From: OCS155 cluster bacterium AG-333-G23
GTDB taxonomy: Bacteria; Actinomycetota; Acidimicrobiia; Actinomarinales; Actinomarinaceae
Assembly: GCA_003282445.1 (NCBI GenBank)
Contig: QBZE01000008.1
Coordinates: forward strand, 1 to 47,278
Direction of reading: 5' to 3'
DNA: 47,278 nt
Position numbers and translations under genes: made by a program. Under the pieces are notes generated by a model. That model had not been told where the DNA came from, did not search any database, and was given only the letters and a program-made list of their open reading frames with translations. This document shows, piece by piece, positions 16,298 through 25,346 of the stretch. Each line of letters starts with the position of its first letter. Positions within the stretch are counted from its first letter, which is position 1.

Positions 16298-16954
16298 CTA
16301 CTTCACTTCTGTAATTAAGGGAGAGGTCAAATTAATAAACTCATTTTCAGGGGTTTCAATGATTAAGGATCCATCAATGTCTACATCTCTCGCCCACCCT
16401 CTTCCTTCAGGGTATTCAACAAGCTTGCCAATTGTTGTTAGTTTCTTTTTATATTCAGATAGTTCAAATTTATCATTTTCGACAAAATCTATTACTGACC
16501 TTCCCCATTTTTCGGCATCTGAATTTATTAAATTATTATCTATTTTTTCATCATATAAGGATCCAGCATTAGGAACACTTGGGTTGTCCCAAAAGTAATT
16601 AACTCCAAGGCCTACACATATCAGACCTCTTTGTTCTTCAACTAAAATCCCTCCAATTTTATTTTCTTTAAAATTAATATCATTAGGCCATTTGAGTGTA
16701 AGTTCTTTATTTTCAACAACTTCCAAAAAACAAAATCCAGCAATTAAAGGAACGAGTGTATTGTTTAATTTTTCATTATTGTTTTCAAATACTAGTGAGG
16801 TCGCCAAACTCTGATCTGCATTCTTCCATTCTTTGTTTTCTCTACCTCTTCCTGAATCTTGTGAATAGCTAACAACTAAAAGTGGTTCTGAAACATAGTT
16901 TTCTAAAGCATAATTCTGAGTATTGTCTATAGATTCGAAAAAAATAGTCTTCAT
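16298..16954 (-). CDS. birA: Biotin-[acetyl-CoA-carboxylase] ligase
   Basis: 218-residue biotin protein ligase that makes biotinyl-AMP and transfers biotin to the BCCP lysine. The biotin-binding loop SQDSGRGRENKEW, LKWPNDI and KIGGILVEE are all visible. The N-terminal winged helix of bifunctional BirA repressors is absent, so this is a group I (non-regulatory) ligase and biotin regulation must lie elsewhere. It stands divergent to accD with only about 70 bases between starts, next to the biotin transporter gene and the carboxylase it serves. Confidence 0.93.
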   Translation of the reverse strand: MKTIFFESIDNTQNYALENYVSEPLLVVSYSQDSGRGRENKEWKNADQSLATSLVFENNNEKLNNTLVPLIAGFCFLEVVENKELTLKWPNDINFKENKIGGILVEEQRGLICVGLGVNYFWDNPSVPNAGSLYDEKIDNNLINSDAEKWGRSVIDFVENDKFELSEYKKKLTTIGKLVEYPEGRGWARDVDIDGSLIIETPENEFINLTSPLITEVK

Positions 16955-17027
16955 CTTGTTACTTCTTTACATATATGTGGGTCAAATACTTACATTAACA
17001 ATAAACAGTTAAACAAGAAAGTTGGGC
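16955..17027. promoter_or_regulatory. Divergent promoter region birA / accD
   Basis: 73 bases separate the birA ATG from the accD ATG and must hold both promoters unless those lie in coding sequence. AT-rich hexamers such as TATATG and TACATT could be -10 elements. I see no convincing -35 partner or operator dyad, so only the position is claimed. Confidence 0.35.
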
Positions 17028-18515
17028 ATGTCAGACGAAAATTTAGCTGAGAATAGGGACGAAAAGGCTAAGAAAATACAACACCCTAAAGGTAAATTAT
17101 CTGCCTATGAAAGAATTGACCTTCTTTTAGATGAAGGTTCTTTTACAGAGATTGACGAAAATGTTGTTTCAGAAGAGAACCCTGATGGAGAAGCAGTCAT
17201 CACTGGATCTGGAACAATTCACGGTAGGCCTGTTTATGTATTTTCAGAAGACTTCTCAATTATGGGAGGGAGTCTCGGAGAAATAGTTGCAAAGAAAATT
17301 TTGAGAGTCATGGATTTGGCACTTGATGCAAGAGCACCAATAGTTGGTATTAAAGACTCTGGTGGAGCACGTATTCAAGAAGGTATCTCATCTTTATATG
17401 GATATGCACAAATATTTAAAAAGAATGTAGAAGCTTCAGGAAAGATTCCTCAGATTTCAGTTGTAGTTGGACCTTCAGCTGGAGGTGCTGTTTACAGTCC
17501 TGCATTAACCGATTTTATTTTTCAAGTACAAGGTATAGGACAATTATATGTAACAGGTCCTGGTGTTGTAAAAACAGTAACTGGCGAGGATGTAAGCTAC
17601 GAGGAGCTTGGAGGAGTTGAAGCTCATGGAACAAAATCAGGTGTTAGTCATCAAATATGTGAAAATGAAGAACAGGCTTTTGAAGAAGTAAGATATTTAT
17701 TAAGCTTCCTACCCCAATCGAGTGATCAGAAGCCTCCAGTGTTTATAACCGAAGATGATAATGAACGTTCAGTTGAAATGTTAGACAGTCTTATTCCAGA
17801 AAATAGAAACCATCCATACGATATGAATGATGTAATAAATAATATTGTAGATGATGGAGAACAGTATCCAGTTCAATCCAACTATGCTTTAAATATTATT
17901 ACTAGTTTTTCGAGGATAAGTGGAAATACTGTAGGAATAATTGCAAACCAACCTTTAGATTTTGCAGGAGTTTTAGATATTAAAGCTTCAGAGAAAGCAG
18001 CTCGATTTGTTAGATTTTGTGATGCATTTAATATACCTCTTCTAACTTTGGTTGACGTCCCTGGATTTTTGCCAGGTGTTGAACAGGAACATAGCGGAAT
18101 AATAAGAAGTGGTGCTAAATTACTTTATGCTTATGCTGAATCAACCGTTCCTAGGGTTTGTGTTGTTGTAAGGAAAGCATATGGTGGTGCATATATTGTT
18201 ATGGATTCGATGGGTCTTGGTGCTGATAAATTATTTGCATGGCCAAGTGCTGAAATTGCAGTAATGGGAGCTGAAGGTGCTGTTGATATAGTTAATAGAA
18301 GAGACCTTGAAAATGCTGAAAACAAAGAAGAACTTAAATCAAAATTAGTAGATGAATATAATGATAAATTCAGTAATCCTGATATTGCTGCAAAACTTGG
18401 ATTAGTAGACAAAATAATAAAACCAAGCGATACTAGAAAAATAGTAGTTGAAGCATTTAAGGAACTGTCAAATAAAACAAACTTAGGAGATAAACATGGA
18501 AACATTCCCCTCTAA
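17028..18515 (+). CDS. accD: Acyl-CoA carboxylase carboxyltransferase (beta) subunit
   Basis: 495 residues from ATG 17028; an in-frame TTG two codons upstream is less likely. It transfers carboxyl from biotin to acetyl- or propionyl-CoA. The crotonase-like fold is seen twice: the first half has DSGGARIQEGI and GPSAGGAVYSPA (acyl-CoA oxyanion loop), and the second half has LVDVPGFLPGVEQE and the YGGAYIVMDS loop. No zinc ribbon is present, as expected for the AccD/PccB fused type. Its position before bioY, accC and the fab genes argues for malonyl-CoA supply, although propionyl-CoA is possible. In PccB/AccD5 a key residue decides acyl choice, which I cannot place safely. Confidence 0.93.
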   Translation: MSDENLAENRDEKAKKIQHPKGKLSAYERIDLLLDEGSFTEIDENVVSEENPDGEAVITGSGTIHGRPVYVFSEDFSIMGGSLGEIVAKKILRVMDLALDARAPIVGIKDSGGARIQEGISSLYGYAQIFKKNVEASGKIPQISVVVGPSAGGAVYSPALTDFIFQVQGIGQLYVTGPGVVKTVTGEDVSYEELGGVEAHGTKSGVSHQICENEEQAFEEVRYLLSFLPQSSDQKPPVFITEDDNERSVEMLDSLIPENRNHPYDMNDVINNIVDDGEQYPVQSNYALNIITSFSRISGNTVGIIANQPLDFAGVLDIKASEKAARFVRFCDAFNIPLLTLVDVPGFLPGVEQEHSGIIRSGAKLLYAYAESTVPRVCVVVRKAYGGAYIVMDSMGLGADKLFAWPSAEIAVMGAEGAVDIVNRRDLENAENKEELKSKLVDEYNDKFSNPDIAAKLGLVDKIIKPSDTRKIVVEAFKELSNKTNLGDKHGNIPL

Positions 18516-19035
18516 AAATATAGCTATTACTTGGGTTGAGAAAGGTTCTCTTGCTAGGAATCTCTTCTTATCATTTGGTTTTGCCATAGTAACAGCATTA
18601 AGTGCTCAGATTAGAATAGAGCTACCTTTTACACCTGTTCCCGTGACAGCTCAAACATTTGTAGTAATACTTGCTGGGTTAATACTTGGAAGTACTTTTG
18701 GATCTTTAAGTATGTTAATGTACCTTTTTACCGGATTAGCAGGATTGCCATTCTTCTCAGGAAGTGTTGCTGGGTTGGCAATATTAAAAAGTCCAACAAT
18801 AGGATATATTATTGGTTTCTTTCTTGCAGCCCAAATAATAGGAAGACTATCCCATAATCCTGTTCTTGGAATTACTTTAGGAACATTGACTATATATATG
18901 ACTGGAGTAGTTGGACTTATGATGATTTTAAATATTTCAATGGTTGATGCATTTAGTATCGGCGTTATTCCTTTCATGATAGGAGATATGATTAAGGCTG
19001 CTTTAGCGGTATTAATTGCTTATCAAATTAGATAA
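18496..19035 (+). CDS. bioY: Biotin transporter BioY
   Basis: 179-residue membrane protein of the BioY family (S component of ECF vitamin transporters), with about six hydrophobic segments. The family motifs are visible: RIELPFTPVPVTAQTFVVILAG after the first helix, LYLF-TGLAGLPFFSG in the middle, and a C-terminal IGDMIKA segment. It starts 20 bases inside the end of accD. EcfA/EcfT partners are not in the window; solitary BioY can act alone or share an ECF module. Its place inside a carboxylase operon links biotin uptake directly to its main use. Confidence 0.95.
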   Translation: METFPSKNIAITWVEKGSLARNLFLSFGFAIVTALSAQIRIELPFTPVPVTAQTFVVILAGLILGSTFGSLSMLMYLFTGLAGLPFFSGSVAGLAILKSPTIGYIIGFFLAAQIIGRLSHNPVLGITLGTLTIYMTGVVGLMMILNISMVDAFSIGVIPFMIGDMIKAALAVLIAYQIR

Positions 19036-19040
19036 ATATC

Positions 19041-20732
19041 ATGACAAAAAAAAGAGTCCTAATTGCAAACCGTGGAGAAATAGCCTTAAGAATTATACGT
19101 TCTGTAAAAGAACTTGATATGGAAGCCATAGCTGTATATTCAGATGTTGATGCTGACTCTCTCCATGTCAAAAGAGCTGATGAAGCTTATTACTTGGGAG
19201 GTTCGCTTCCCTCAGAAAGCTATAGAAATATTAAAACCTTAATGAAAGCAATAACGGACACAAAAGCAGATATGGTTCATCCTGGATATGGATTCCTGGC
19301 TGAGAATGCTGACTTTGCTAAGGCCGTACAAAAAAAAGGTGTAATTTGGATTGGGCCAAACCCTGAAACAATTAAATCAATGGGAGACAAGATTGAATCA
19401 AGAAAACTTATTTCAAAAGCTGGATTAAATCCCGTTCCTGGTCAACTCAAACCATCAAGAACTAAAAGAGAAGCAACTAAAGATGCTGCTGATTTTGGTT
19501 ATCCAGTCGCATTAAAAGCTGCTCATGGGGGTGGAGGAAAAGGTTTAAGAATAGTAAATAATGAAAAAGAGCTTTTAGAAAACTTTGAAATAGTTAAAAG
19601 AGAAAGTGAAGCATATTTTGGTTCTTCACAAATATATGTAGAAAAATTTATAAAGCCAGCACGACATGTTGAAACACAGATATTGAGTGATAAATATGGT
19701 AATCATATTTATCTAGGGGAAAGAGATTGTTCATTACAGAGGAGAAATCAAAAACTAATTGAGGAGAGTCCTCCGATATGGTTATCAGATTATGGAAGAG
19801 AACAGTTAGAAAAAGCAACAATGAGAATTGCTGAAATATCTAATTACGTAAATGCAGGAACAATAGAATTCTTGGCTGATACAGATGAAAATTTTTATTT
19901 TCTCGAAATGAATACAAGATTACAAGTAGAACATACCGTTACAGAGATGAGATATGGTATTGATATTGTAAAGGAGCAAATAAAAATAGCGCTCGGGAAT
20001 TCATTAGAAGGTTTTGAAACTGAAGCTAGAGGACATAGTATTGAGTTCAGAATTAATGCTGAAGACCCACATAATGATTTCTTACCAACTCCTGGAACAA
20101 TAACAGAATATAGAGAACCGATGGGTAACGGTGTTCGAGTTGATGGATGGGTTAAAACAGGTTCATCTATATCTCATTTTTATGACAACTTAATAGCTAA
20201 GTTAATAGTTTGGGGAGTTTCAAGAGAAGAGGCCATTTCAAAAGGTAAGCGTTGTCTTGATGAGTATATTATTGTCGGTGTACCAACAACTGCTTCAGTA
20301 CTTTCAGAAGTTTTATCAACAAAAGAATTTAGAGAAAGCAAAATACACGTTAAGTTCCTTGAAGAAAATTTTCAAATAAAAGAGATAGAAGAAGAGGAAG
20401 TAATCACAGATAGGCCTCAAAAAGTAAACATAACACTAGATGATTCAGCAAATCCTAGTTTGGCTCCGCAAAGACCAAAGAAAATTGGAATGGATTTAAC
20501 TGGAAACATAAAAAATCCAGGAATAATAACTGCTGACATGCAGGGAACTATTGTTGATACGATGACAAAGATGGGTAAAAAAGTAAAAAAAGGTGACTCT
20601 CTATTTGTTTTAGAAGCTATGAAAATGGAAAAAGTAATAACCGCACCAATTCCTGGAGTAATAGTGGAATTTAATATAAAAAAAGGACAGGCCGTTAACA
20701 AAGGTGATGTTCTTGTTGAGATATCAATATAA
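19041..20732 (+). CDS. accC: Acyl-CoA carboxylase alpha subunit (biotin carboxylase + BCCP)
   Basis: 563 residues. The N-terminal biotin carboxylase module (about 1-450) includes LIANRGEIALRIIR, the ATP-grasp glycine loop HGGGGKGLR, and the EMNTRLQVEHTVTE catalytic stretch. A short linker follows, then a biotinyl domain with EAMKMEK, where K528 should be biotinylated. Biotin carboxylase and BCCP on one chain is typical of actinobacterial AccA and of PccA. With AccD it would carboxylate acetyl-CoA (or propionyl-CoA). It lies 5 bases after bioY and overlaps acpS by one base (TAATG). Confidence 0.95.
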   Translation: MTKKRVLIANRGEIALRIIRSVKELDMEAIAVYSDVDADSLHVKRADEAYYLGGSLPSESYRNIKTLMKAITDTKADMVHPGYGFLAENADFAKAVQKKGVIWIGPNPETIKSMGDKIESRKLISKAGLNPVPGQLKPSRTKREATKDAADFGYPVALKAAHGGGGKGLRIVNNEKELLENFEIVKRESEAYFGSSQIYVEKFIKPARHVETQILSDKYGNHIYLGERDCSLQRRNQKLIEESPPIWLSDYGREQLEKATMRIAEISNYVNAGTIEFLADTDENFYFLEMNTRLQVEHTVTEMRYGIDIVKEQIKIALGNSLEGFETEARGHSIEFRINAEDPHNDFLPTPGTITEYREPMGNGVRVDGWVKTGSSISHFYDNLIAKLIVWGVSREEAISKGKRCLDEYIIVGVPTTASVLSEVLSTKEFRESKIHVKFLEENFQIKEIEEEEVITDRPQKVNITLDDSANPSLAPQRPKKIGMDLTGNIKNPGIITADMQGTIVDTMTKMGKKVKKGDSLFVLEAMKMEKVITAPIPGVIVEFNIKKGQAVNKGDVLVEISI

Positions 20733-21109
20733 TGTCAAACATACATGGTATTGGAGTTGACCAAGTTAATTTAAATAGAATTAGAAAAATATTGGATAAA
20801 TCTAAATCAAAATTTGAGGCTCGTTGCTTTACAAGCCATGAAATAGAATATGCGAATAAATTTAATGATCCAGCTAAAAGACTAGGTGCAAGGTTTGCTG
20901 CAAAAGAAGCTGTAATGAAGTCTCTTGGCAAAGGTTGGAGAGATTTGAAATGGAAAGAAATTGAAATAACTGGTGGTGGAAAACCTACAGTAAACTTATA
21001 TGGAAATGCATCTCAGTTAGCTGAAACAAATAAGGTTGGAACAATTCATGTTTCTCTAAGCCATGAAAAAGAAACTGCAATAGCATTTGTTATTTCTGAG
21101 GTAGCATAA
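20732..21109 (+). CDS. acpS: Holo-[acyl-carrier-protein] synthase
   Basis: 125 residues, the usual size. It moves the phosphopantetheine arm from CoA to the ACP serine. Family motifs are GIGVDQVNLNRI at the N-terminus (metal-binding aspartate) and RFAAKEAVMKSLGKG in the middle (metal/CoA-binding glutamate and lysine), then GKPTVNLYG and HVSLSHEKETAIAFV. Start and stop overlap those of accC and fabD by single bases (TAATG junctions), so these genes are probably translated together. Its substrate, AcpP, is encoded 2.7 kb downstream in the same run. Confidence 0.95.
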   Translation: MSNIHGIGVDQVNLNRIRKILDKSKSKFEARCFTSHEIEYANKFNDPAKRLGARFAAKEAVMKSLGKGWRDLKWKEIEITGGGKPTVNLYGNASQLAETNKVGTIHVSLSHEKETAIAFVISEVA

Positions 21110-22017
21110 TGAATTGGATTGGCATGTTCCCAGGTCAAGGGTCCCAAGAAATCGGTATGGGAAAAGAGTTATTAAAAACACATGGAGATTTATTAATAGA
21201 TACTTTTAATGAGTCACTTGGGTGGTCTATAGATGAGGTAATTAACTCTAATAACTCAGAAGAAATTAAGAAAACAAATATTGCTCAACCATATATATTT
21301 GCAATTTCTTATTGTTACGGTTTAGAAGCAATAAAGAAAATGGGAGAGCCTTCAGCTTTAATTGGTCATTCATTAGGTGAATATACTGCTTTGGCTTTAA
21401 GCGGATATTTTACTTACTCGGAAGCATTAAAGGTTATTGCTATAAGAGGAGAGGAAATGCAAAAAGCTGTTGAAGATTCAAATACTGGAATGGCTGCAGT
21501 GCTAACAAGTGATATGAAGAAGACATTAGAGGAAATCAATAATCTTAATTCTCAAGATATAGAAATTTGGGTTTCAAACTATAATGATGCAACTCAAATT
21601 GTAGTAAGTGGAAATAATGAGGATTTAGAATATATAAAACTAAATCCAAAATCAATTAGCTCAAAAAGAATTGTGCCTCTGGAAGTCGCCGGAGCTTTTC
21701 ATAGTAAAGTTGTGTCACCAGCAAAGATAGAAGTCGAAAAAACTTTAGATGAAATAGATATTATTGAAGGCAATATTCCTGTATATATGAATTTTAATGG
21801 ACAAAAAACTAGCAAAGAAACATTGAAAAATTCATTAATTAATCAAATAGATAATTCGGTTATGTTTTATGATCAAATTCTTAACATTGAAGAAGAATTA
21901 AAACCTGATTTATGGTGTCATATTGGACCGGGTAATGTAACTGCTGGAATGGTCAGAAAGTCTATATCTAGTAAAGAAATTAAGACAATTAATTCTTTAG
22001 AGTCTTTAGCTAGTTAG
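21109..22017 (+). CDS. fabD: Malonyl-CoA:ACP transacylase
   Basis: 302 residues. It loads malonyl from CoA onto ACP. Visible are the N-terminal FPGQGSQEIGMGKEL, the nucleophile elbow GHSLGEYTAL (serine near residue 87), and VAGAFHSKVVSPA with the catalytic histidine. The usual substrate arginine is probably in the AIRGEEMQKAV segment. Length matches FabD. It is part of the tightly packed run accC - acpS - fabD - fabH - fabG - acpP - fabF. Confidence 0.95.
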   Translation: MNWIGMFPGQGSQEIGMGKELLKTHGDLLIDTFNESLGWSIDEVINSNNSEEIKKTNIAQPYIFAISYCYGLEAIKKMGEPSALIGHSLGEYTALALSGYFTYSEALKVIAIRGEEMQKAVEDSNTGMAAVLTSDMKKTLEEINNLNSQDIEIWVSNYNDATQIVVSGNNEDLEYIKLNPKSISSKRIVPLEVAGAFHSKVVSPAKIEVEKTLDEIDIIEGNIPVYMNFNGQKTSKETLKNSLINQIDNSVMFYDQILNIEEELKPDLWCHIGPGNVTAGMVRKSISSKEIKTINSLESLAS

Positions 22018-22024
22018 GAGAATT

Positions 22025-23119
22025 TTGAAATCTACGATTACCGGTTGGGGTAAGTGTGTGCCTGATAATGTTGTTACAAATGATGATCTTGCTACCTTTA
22101 TAGACACTTCTGATGAGTGGATCCAACAAAGAACTGGCGTAAAAGAAAGAAGATTTTGCCATGTAAATAACTCTGATATGGCAACTGTTGCAGGGCTTAG
22201 AGCTGTCGCATGTGCAGGATTAAAACCTGAAGATATAGATGTTGTAATTCTTGCAACATGTACACCAGATAGTATTGTTCCATCAGCTGCAGCCCACGTT
22301 CAACAAAAAATGGAGTGTGTAAATGCTACAGCTTACGATGTAAACGCTGCTTGTGCTGGTTTTCTTTATGCATTGGAACAAGCAAAAGCATTTGTCGAAA
22401 GTGGATTATATAAAAATGCGGTAGTAATTGGATCAGAACATATTACATGGCTGCTTAATTGGTCTGATCGAAATACTGCAGTTTTATTTGGAGATGCTGC
22501 AGGAGCAGTTGTTGTCGAAGAAAGTAAAAATGAAGAAGATGGTGAAATCTATTCTTTTTCAAATGGTATGAGTTCAGATAAATTAGATATTTTAGAAATA
22601 CCTAATTTTGGTTCAGCTATGAACAGATTCACTCCAAATGCTGCGGCAGATGTAGTTTGGACTTTTGAAGGACAAGAAATTTTTAAAAGTGGTATAAGAG
22701 CGATGGCAAAATCTTCTGAAGAAGCAATAGAAAAATCTGGATTAAAAAAAGAAGATATCGATATCCTTATTCCCCATCAAGCAAATGTAAGAATAATAGA
22801 AGGATTGGAAAGAACTTTAAAGCTTCCAAATGCTACTACTTTAAAATATGGATATAAGTATGGAAATACTTCCGCTGCTTCTATTCCAACTGCATTTGTT
22901 GATGCAATTGAAGATGGAACAATTAAAGGAAATGAGACCCTTGTTATAACAGCAGTAGGAGCAGGATTAACTTGGGGTGGGGCAGCTCTAAAATTAGGAA
23001 ATAGAATTACTCCATTGGATGAAACTGATGTTGATCTTCCACCATATGAAGGAACTGGAATAGATGTTATTAGGGAATCAATTAACTATTTTGTTCCTGA
23101 AAAAGCAGAAGAAAAATGA
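22025..23119 (+). CDS. fabH: Beta-ketoacyl-ACP synthase III
   Basis: 364 residues starting at TTG 22025. The TTG follows a good AGGAG site by 5 bases and no nearby ATG fits. It condenses acyl-CoA with malonyl-ACP to begin each chain. The catalytic triad is present: C110 in VNAACAGFLYA, the histidine in IPHQANVRIIE, and the asparagine in YGNTSAAS. The ordinary FabH end (GAGLTWGGAALKLG) is followed by an extra tail of about 39 residues with an acidic-proline part. FabH enzymes are usually near 320-335 residues, so the tail is unusual. Confidence 0.94.
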   Translation: MKSTITGWGKCVPDNVVTNDDLATFIDTSDEWIQQRTGVKERRFCHVNNSDMATVAGLRAVACAGLKPEDIDVVILATCTPDSIVPSAAAHVQQKMECVNATAYDVNAACAGFLYALEQAKAFVESGLYKNAVVIGSEHITWLLNWSDRNTAVLFGDAAGAVVVEESKNEEDGEIYSFSNGMSSDKLDILEIPNFGSAMNRFTPNAAADVVWTFEGQEIFKSGIRAMAKSSEEAIEKSGLKKEDIDILIPHQANVRIIEGLERTLKLPNATTLKYGYKYGNTSAASIPTAFVDAIEDGTIKGNETLVITAVGAGLTWGGAALKLGNRITPLDETDVDLPPYEGTGIDVIRESINYFVPEKAEEK

Positions 23120-23841
23120 AAACTGTATTAATTACTGGTGGATCAAGAGGAATAGGTAAAGCTATAGCAATAGAGCTAGGGAAGTCCTTTAATGTTGCTG
23201 TTGGTTACTCCTCATCAAAAGAAGATGGTGAAGAAGTTGTAGAAGAAATAATGAAATCAAATGGTACTGCAACTGCTGTCGAGATTAACGTAACAAGTAC
23301 TGAATCAGTAGAAAATGCTTTTGTTGCAATTGAAAAAGAATATGGTGGAATAGATGTACTTGTAAATAATGCTGGAATTGCTAAAGATAATATACTTCCA
23401 AGGTTGAAGGAAGATGAATGGGATGAGGTCATTAATACTAACTTAACTGGATCATTTAGAACTTCGCAAAGAGCTATCAAGCATATGATGAAAAGCAAAT
23501 GGGGAAGAATTATTTATATCTCTTCTATTGTTGGTTTAGCAGGAAACCAAGGACAAACTAACTATGCTGCATCAAAAGCTGGCTTAGTTGGCTTAAGTAA
23601 ATCAATTGCTAAAGAAATGGGATCTAGAAACATTACATCAAATGTTATAGCGCCGGGATATATCGACACTGATATGACATCTTTTCTTACTGATGAGCAA
23701 AAGGACGATATTTTAGATAAATTATCCATCAAACGCATAGGAAAACCTGAAGATATAGCAAATATAGTATCTTTTTTGGCTTCAGATGAGTCAGAGTATA
23801 TAACAGGACAAGTAATCTCTGTTGATGGAGGAATTACTTAA
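23116..23841 (+). CDS. fabG: 3-oxoacyl-[ACP] reductase
   Basis: 241-residue classical short-chain dehydrogenase that uses NADPH to reduce 3-oxoacyl-ACP. The cofactor loop TGGSRGIGKA is at the N-terminus, NNAG (about residue 85) follows, and the active site has the serine of ISSIVG plus YAASKAG (YxxxK). The C-terminal end GQVISVDGGIT is typical FabG. It overlaps fabH by 4 bases (ATGA) and is followed by acpP, the classic fabG - acpP - fabF order. Confidence 0.95.
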   Translation: MKTVLITGGSRGIGKAIAIELGKSFNVAVGYSSSKEDGEEVVEEIMKSNGTATAVEINVTSTESVENAFVAIEKEYGGIDVLVNNAGIAKDNILPRLKEDEWDEVINTNLTGSFRTSQRAIKHMMKSKWGRIIYISSIVGLAGNQGQTNYAASKAGLVGLSKSIAKEMGSRNITSNVIAPGYIDTDMTSFLTDEQKDDILDKLSIKRIGKPEDIANIVSFLASDESEYITGQVISVDGGIT

Positions 23842-23855
23842 TATAGGGAGTTTTT

Positions 23856-24095
23856 ATGGAAGTTAATGAAGTTTTTGAAAAAGTAAAGAATTTATTCGTA
23901 GAAGAACTCGGAATTGACGCTGAAAAAGTCACGATGGAAGCAAAGCTTGAGGAAGATTTAGAAATAGACTCTCTCGGAATAGTTGAGGTAGTAATGGCCT
24001 TTGAAGATGAGTTTGGTATAGAAATTGATGATGAAGAGCTAACTGATGTGGGAACTGTCGGTCAAGCTGTTAACTTGCTTCATTCAAAATTGTAA
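23856..24095 (+). CDS. acpP: Acyl carrier protein
   Basis: 79-residue acidic carrier. The phosphopantetheine attachment motif is IDSLG with S39, followed by the recognition helix VEVVMAFEDEFGIEI. A good ribosome-binding site (GGGAG) lies 6 bases before the ATG, stronger than those of its neighbours, as fits a protein needed in excess. Substrate of AcpS and carrier for FabD/H/G/F/I. Confidence 0.97.
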   Translation: MEVNEVFEKVKNLFVEELGIDAEKVTMEAKLEEDLEIDSLGIVEVVMAFEDEFGIEIDDEELTDVGTVGQAVNLLHSKL

Positions 24096-24102
24096 TTAAA
24101 CC

Positions 24103-25341
24103 ATGTCTAAAAGACGTGTTGTTGTCACAGGCCTAGGAACTATCAATCCATTAGGTAATAATGTTGAAGATACTTGGGAGAACTTAGTTAATGGTGTTTC
24201 TGGAATAGATTCGATAACTTCTTTTGATACAAGTAATCTTCCTGTAACTTTTGCTGGTGAAGTAAAAAACTTTGATGCAAATGAATATATGGGGAAGCAA
24301 CATGCGCGAAAACTTGATAGATCGGGTCACTTATCTATATATGCTACAGAAGAAGCTTTAAAAGATGCAAGGCTAGATAATCAAGAAAGACTTGGACCTA
24401 ATGTAGGGATTGTATTTGGAACAGGTATTGGAGGAATAGGAGCTACAGAGGATGCTGTTAGAACTTTTGACGAACGAGGCCCTTCAAGGGTAAATCCATT
24501 AGCAATTACACAATTAATGCCTAACTCAAGTACTGGTCAGGTTGCTATTAAATTTGGAATAGAAGGTCCTTCAGTAACAATTACTACTGCGTGTGCAGCT
24601 TCTGCAAATGCAGTAGGTGAAGCAAAAAATATGATTGAGAATGGAATAGTGGATATTGTTGTTACTGGTGGAACTGAATCAGGTACAACACCAATGACAA
24701 TTGCTGCATTTGCTCAAATAAGAGCTCTCTCAACTCAAAATGATAATCCTAAAGAAGCTTGTAAACCATTTGATAAAAATCGTGATGGTTTTGTTATGGG
24801 AGAAGGTTCTACAGTTCTTATATTAGAAAGTGAAGAATCTGCAAAAAGTAGAGATGCGGAAATATATGCATATATAGATGGATATGGCTCAACAACAGAT
24901 GCATATCATATTACTGCTCCAGCTGAAGGAGGCGCAGGTGCAGTAAAAGCAATGGAAAAAGCTATAGAAGATGCTGGAATTACTCCTTCAGATATTGACT
25001 ATATAAATGCTCATGGGACCTCTACACCAGCTAATGATAAAAATGAAACAGAAGCAATTAAAACAGTTCTCGGTGAAGAAGCTTCTGAAGTAGTAATTTC
25101 ATCAACTAAGTCTATGACAGGACACTTACTTGGAGGTGGCGGGGCTTTTGAATCTATGGCGTCAATATTGTCAATAAAGCACAGTAAAGTTCCTCCAACA
25201 ATTAACTTAAATGATCCTGATGAGGAATGTGATTTAAACTATACCCCAAATAATGCTGTTGACCTTAGCATTAAAACTGCAATGTCTAATTCTTTTGGAT
25301 TTGGTGGGCATAATGCTGTTTTGGTTTTTAAAAAAAGTTAA
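24103..25341 (+). CDS. fabF: Beta-ketoacyl-ACP synthase II
   Basis: 412 residues, the usual length. It elongates acyl-ACP by decarboxylative condensation. The Cys-His-His catalytic set is visible: cysteine in TTACAASANAVGEA, histidine in NAHGTSTPANDKNET, and histidine in KSMTGHLLGGGGAFE. The GFGGHNA segment near the end is also typical. It closes the plus-strand fatty-acid run and ends 5 bases from the convergent fabI, leaving no room for an ordinary terminator. Confidence 0.97.
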   Translation: MSKRRVVVTGLGTINPLGNNVEDTWENLVNGVSGIDSITSFDTSNLPVTFAGEVKNFDANEYMGKQHARKLDRSGHLSIYATEEALKDARLDNQERLGPNVGIVFGTGIGGIGATEDAVRTFDERGPSRVNPLAITQLMPNSSTGQVAIKFGIEGPSVTITTACAASANAVGEAKNMIENGIVDIVVTGGTESGTTPMTIAAFAQIRALSTQNDNPKEACKPFDKNRDGFVMGEGSTVLILESEESAKSRDAEIYAYIDGYGSTTDAYHITAPAEGGAGAVKAMEKAIEDAGITPSDIDYINAHGTSTPANDKNETEAIKTVLGEEASEVVISSTKSMTGHLLGGGGAFESMASILSIKHSKVPPTINLNDPDEECDLNYTPNNAVDLSIKTAMSNSFGFGGHNAVLVFKKS

Positions 25342-25346
25342 AGAAT

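Noticed and set aside
17022-17027. TTG start of accD at 17022
   Set aside because: An ATG follows two codons later; homologues begin close to the ATG.
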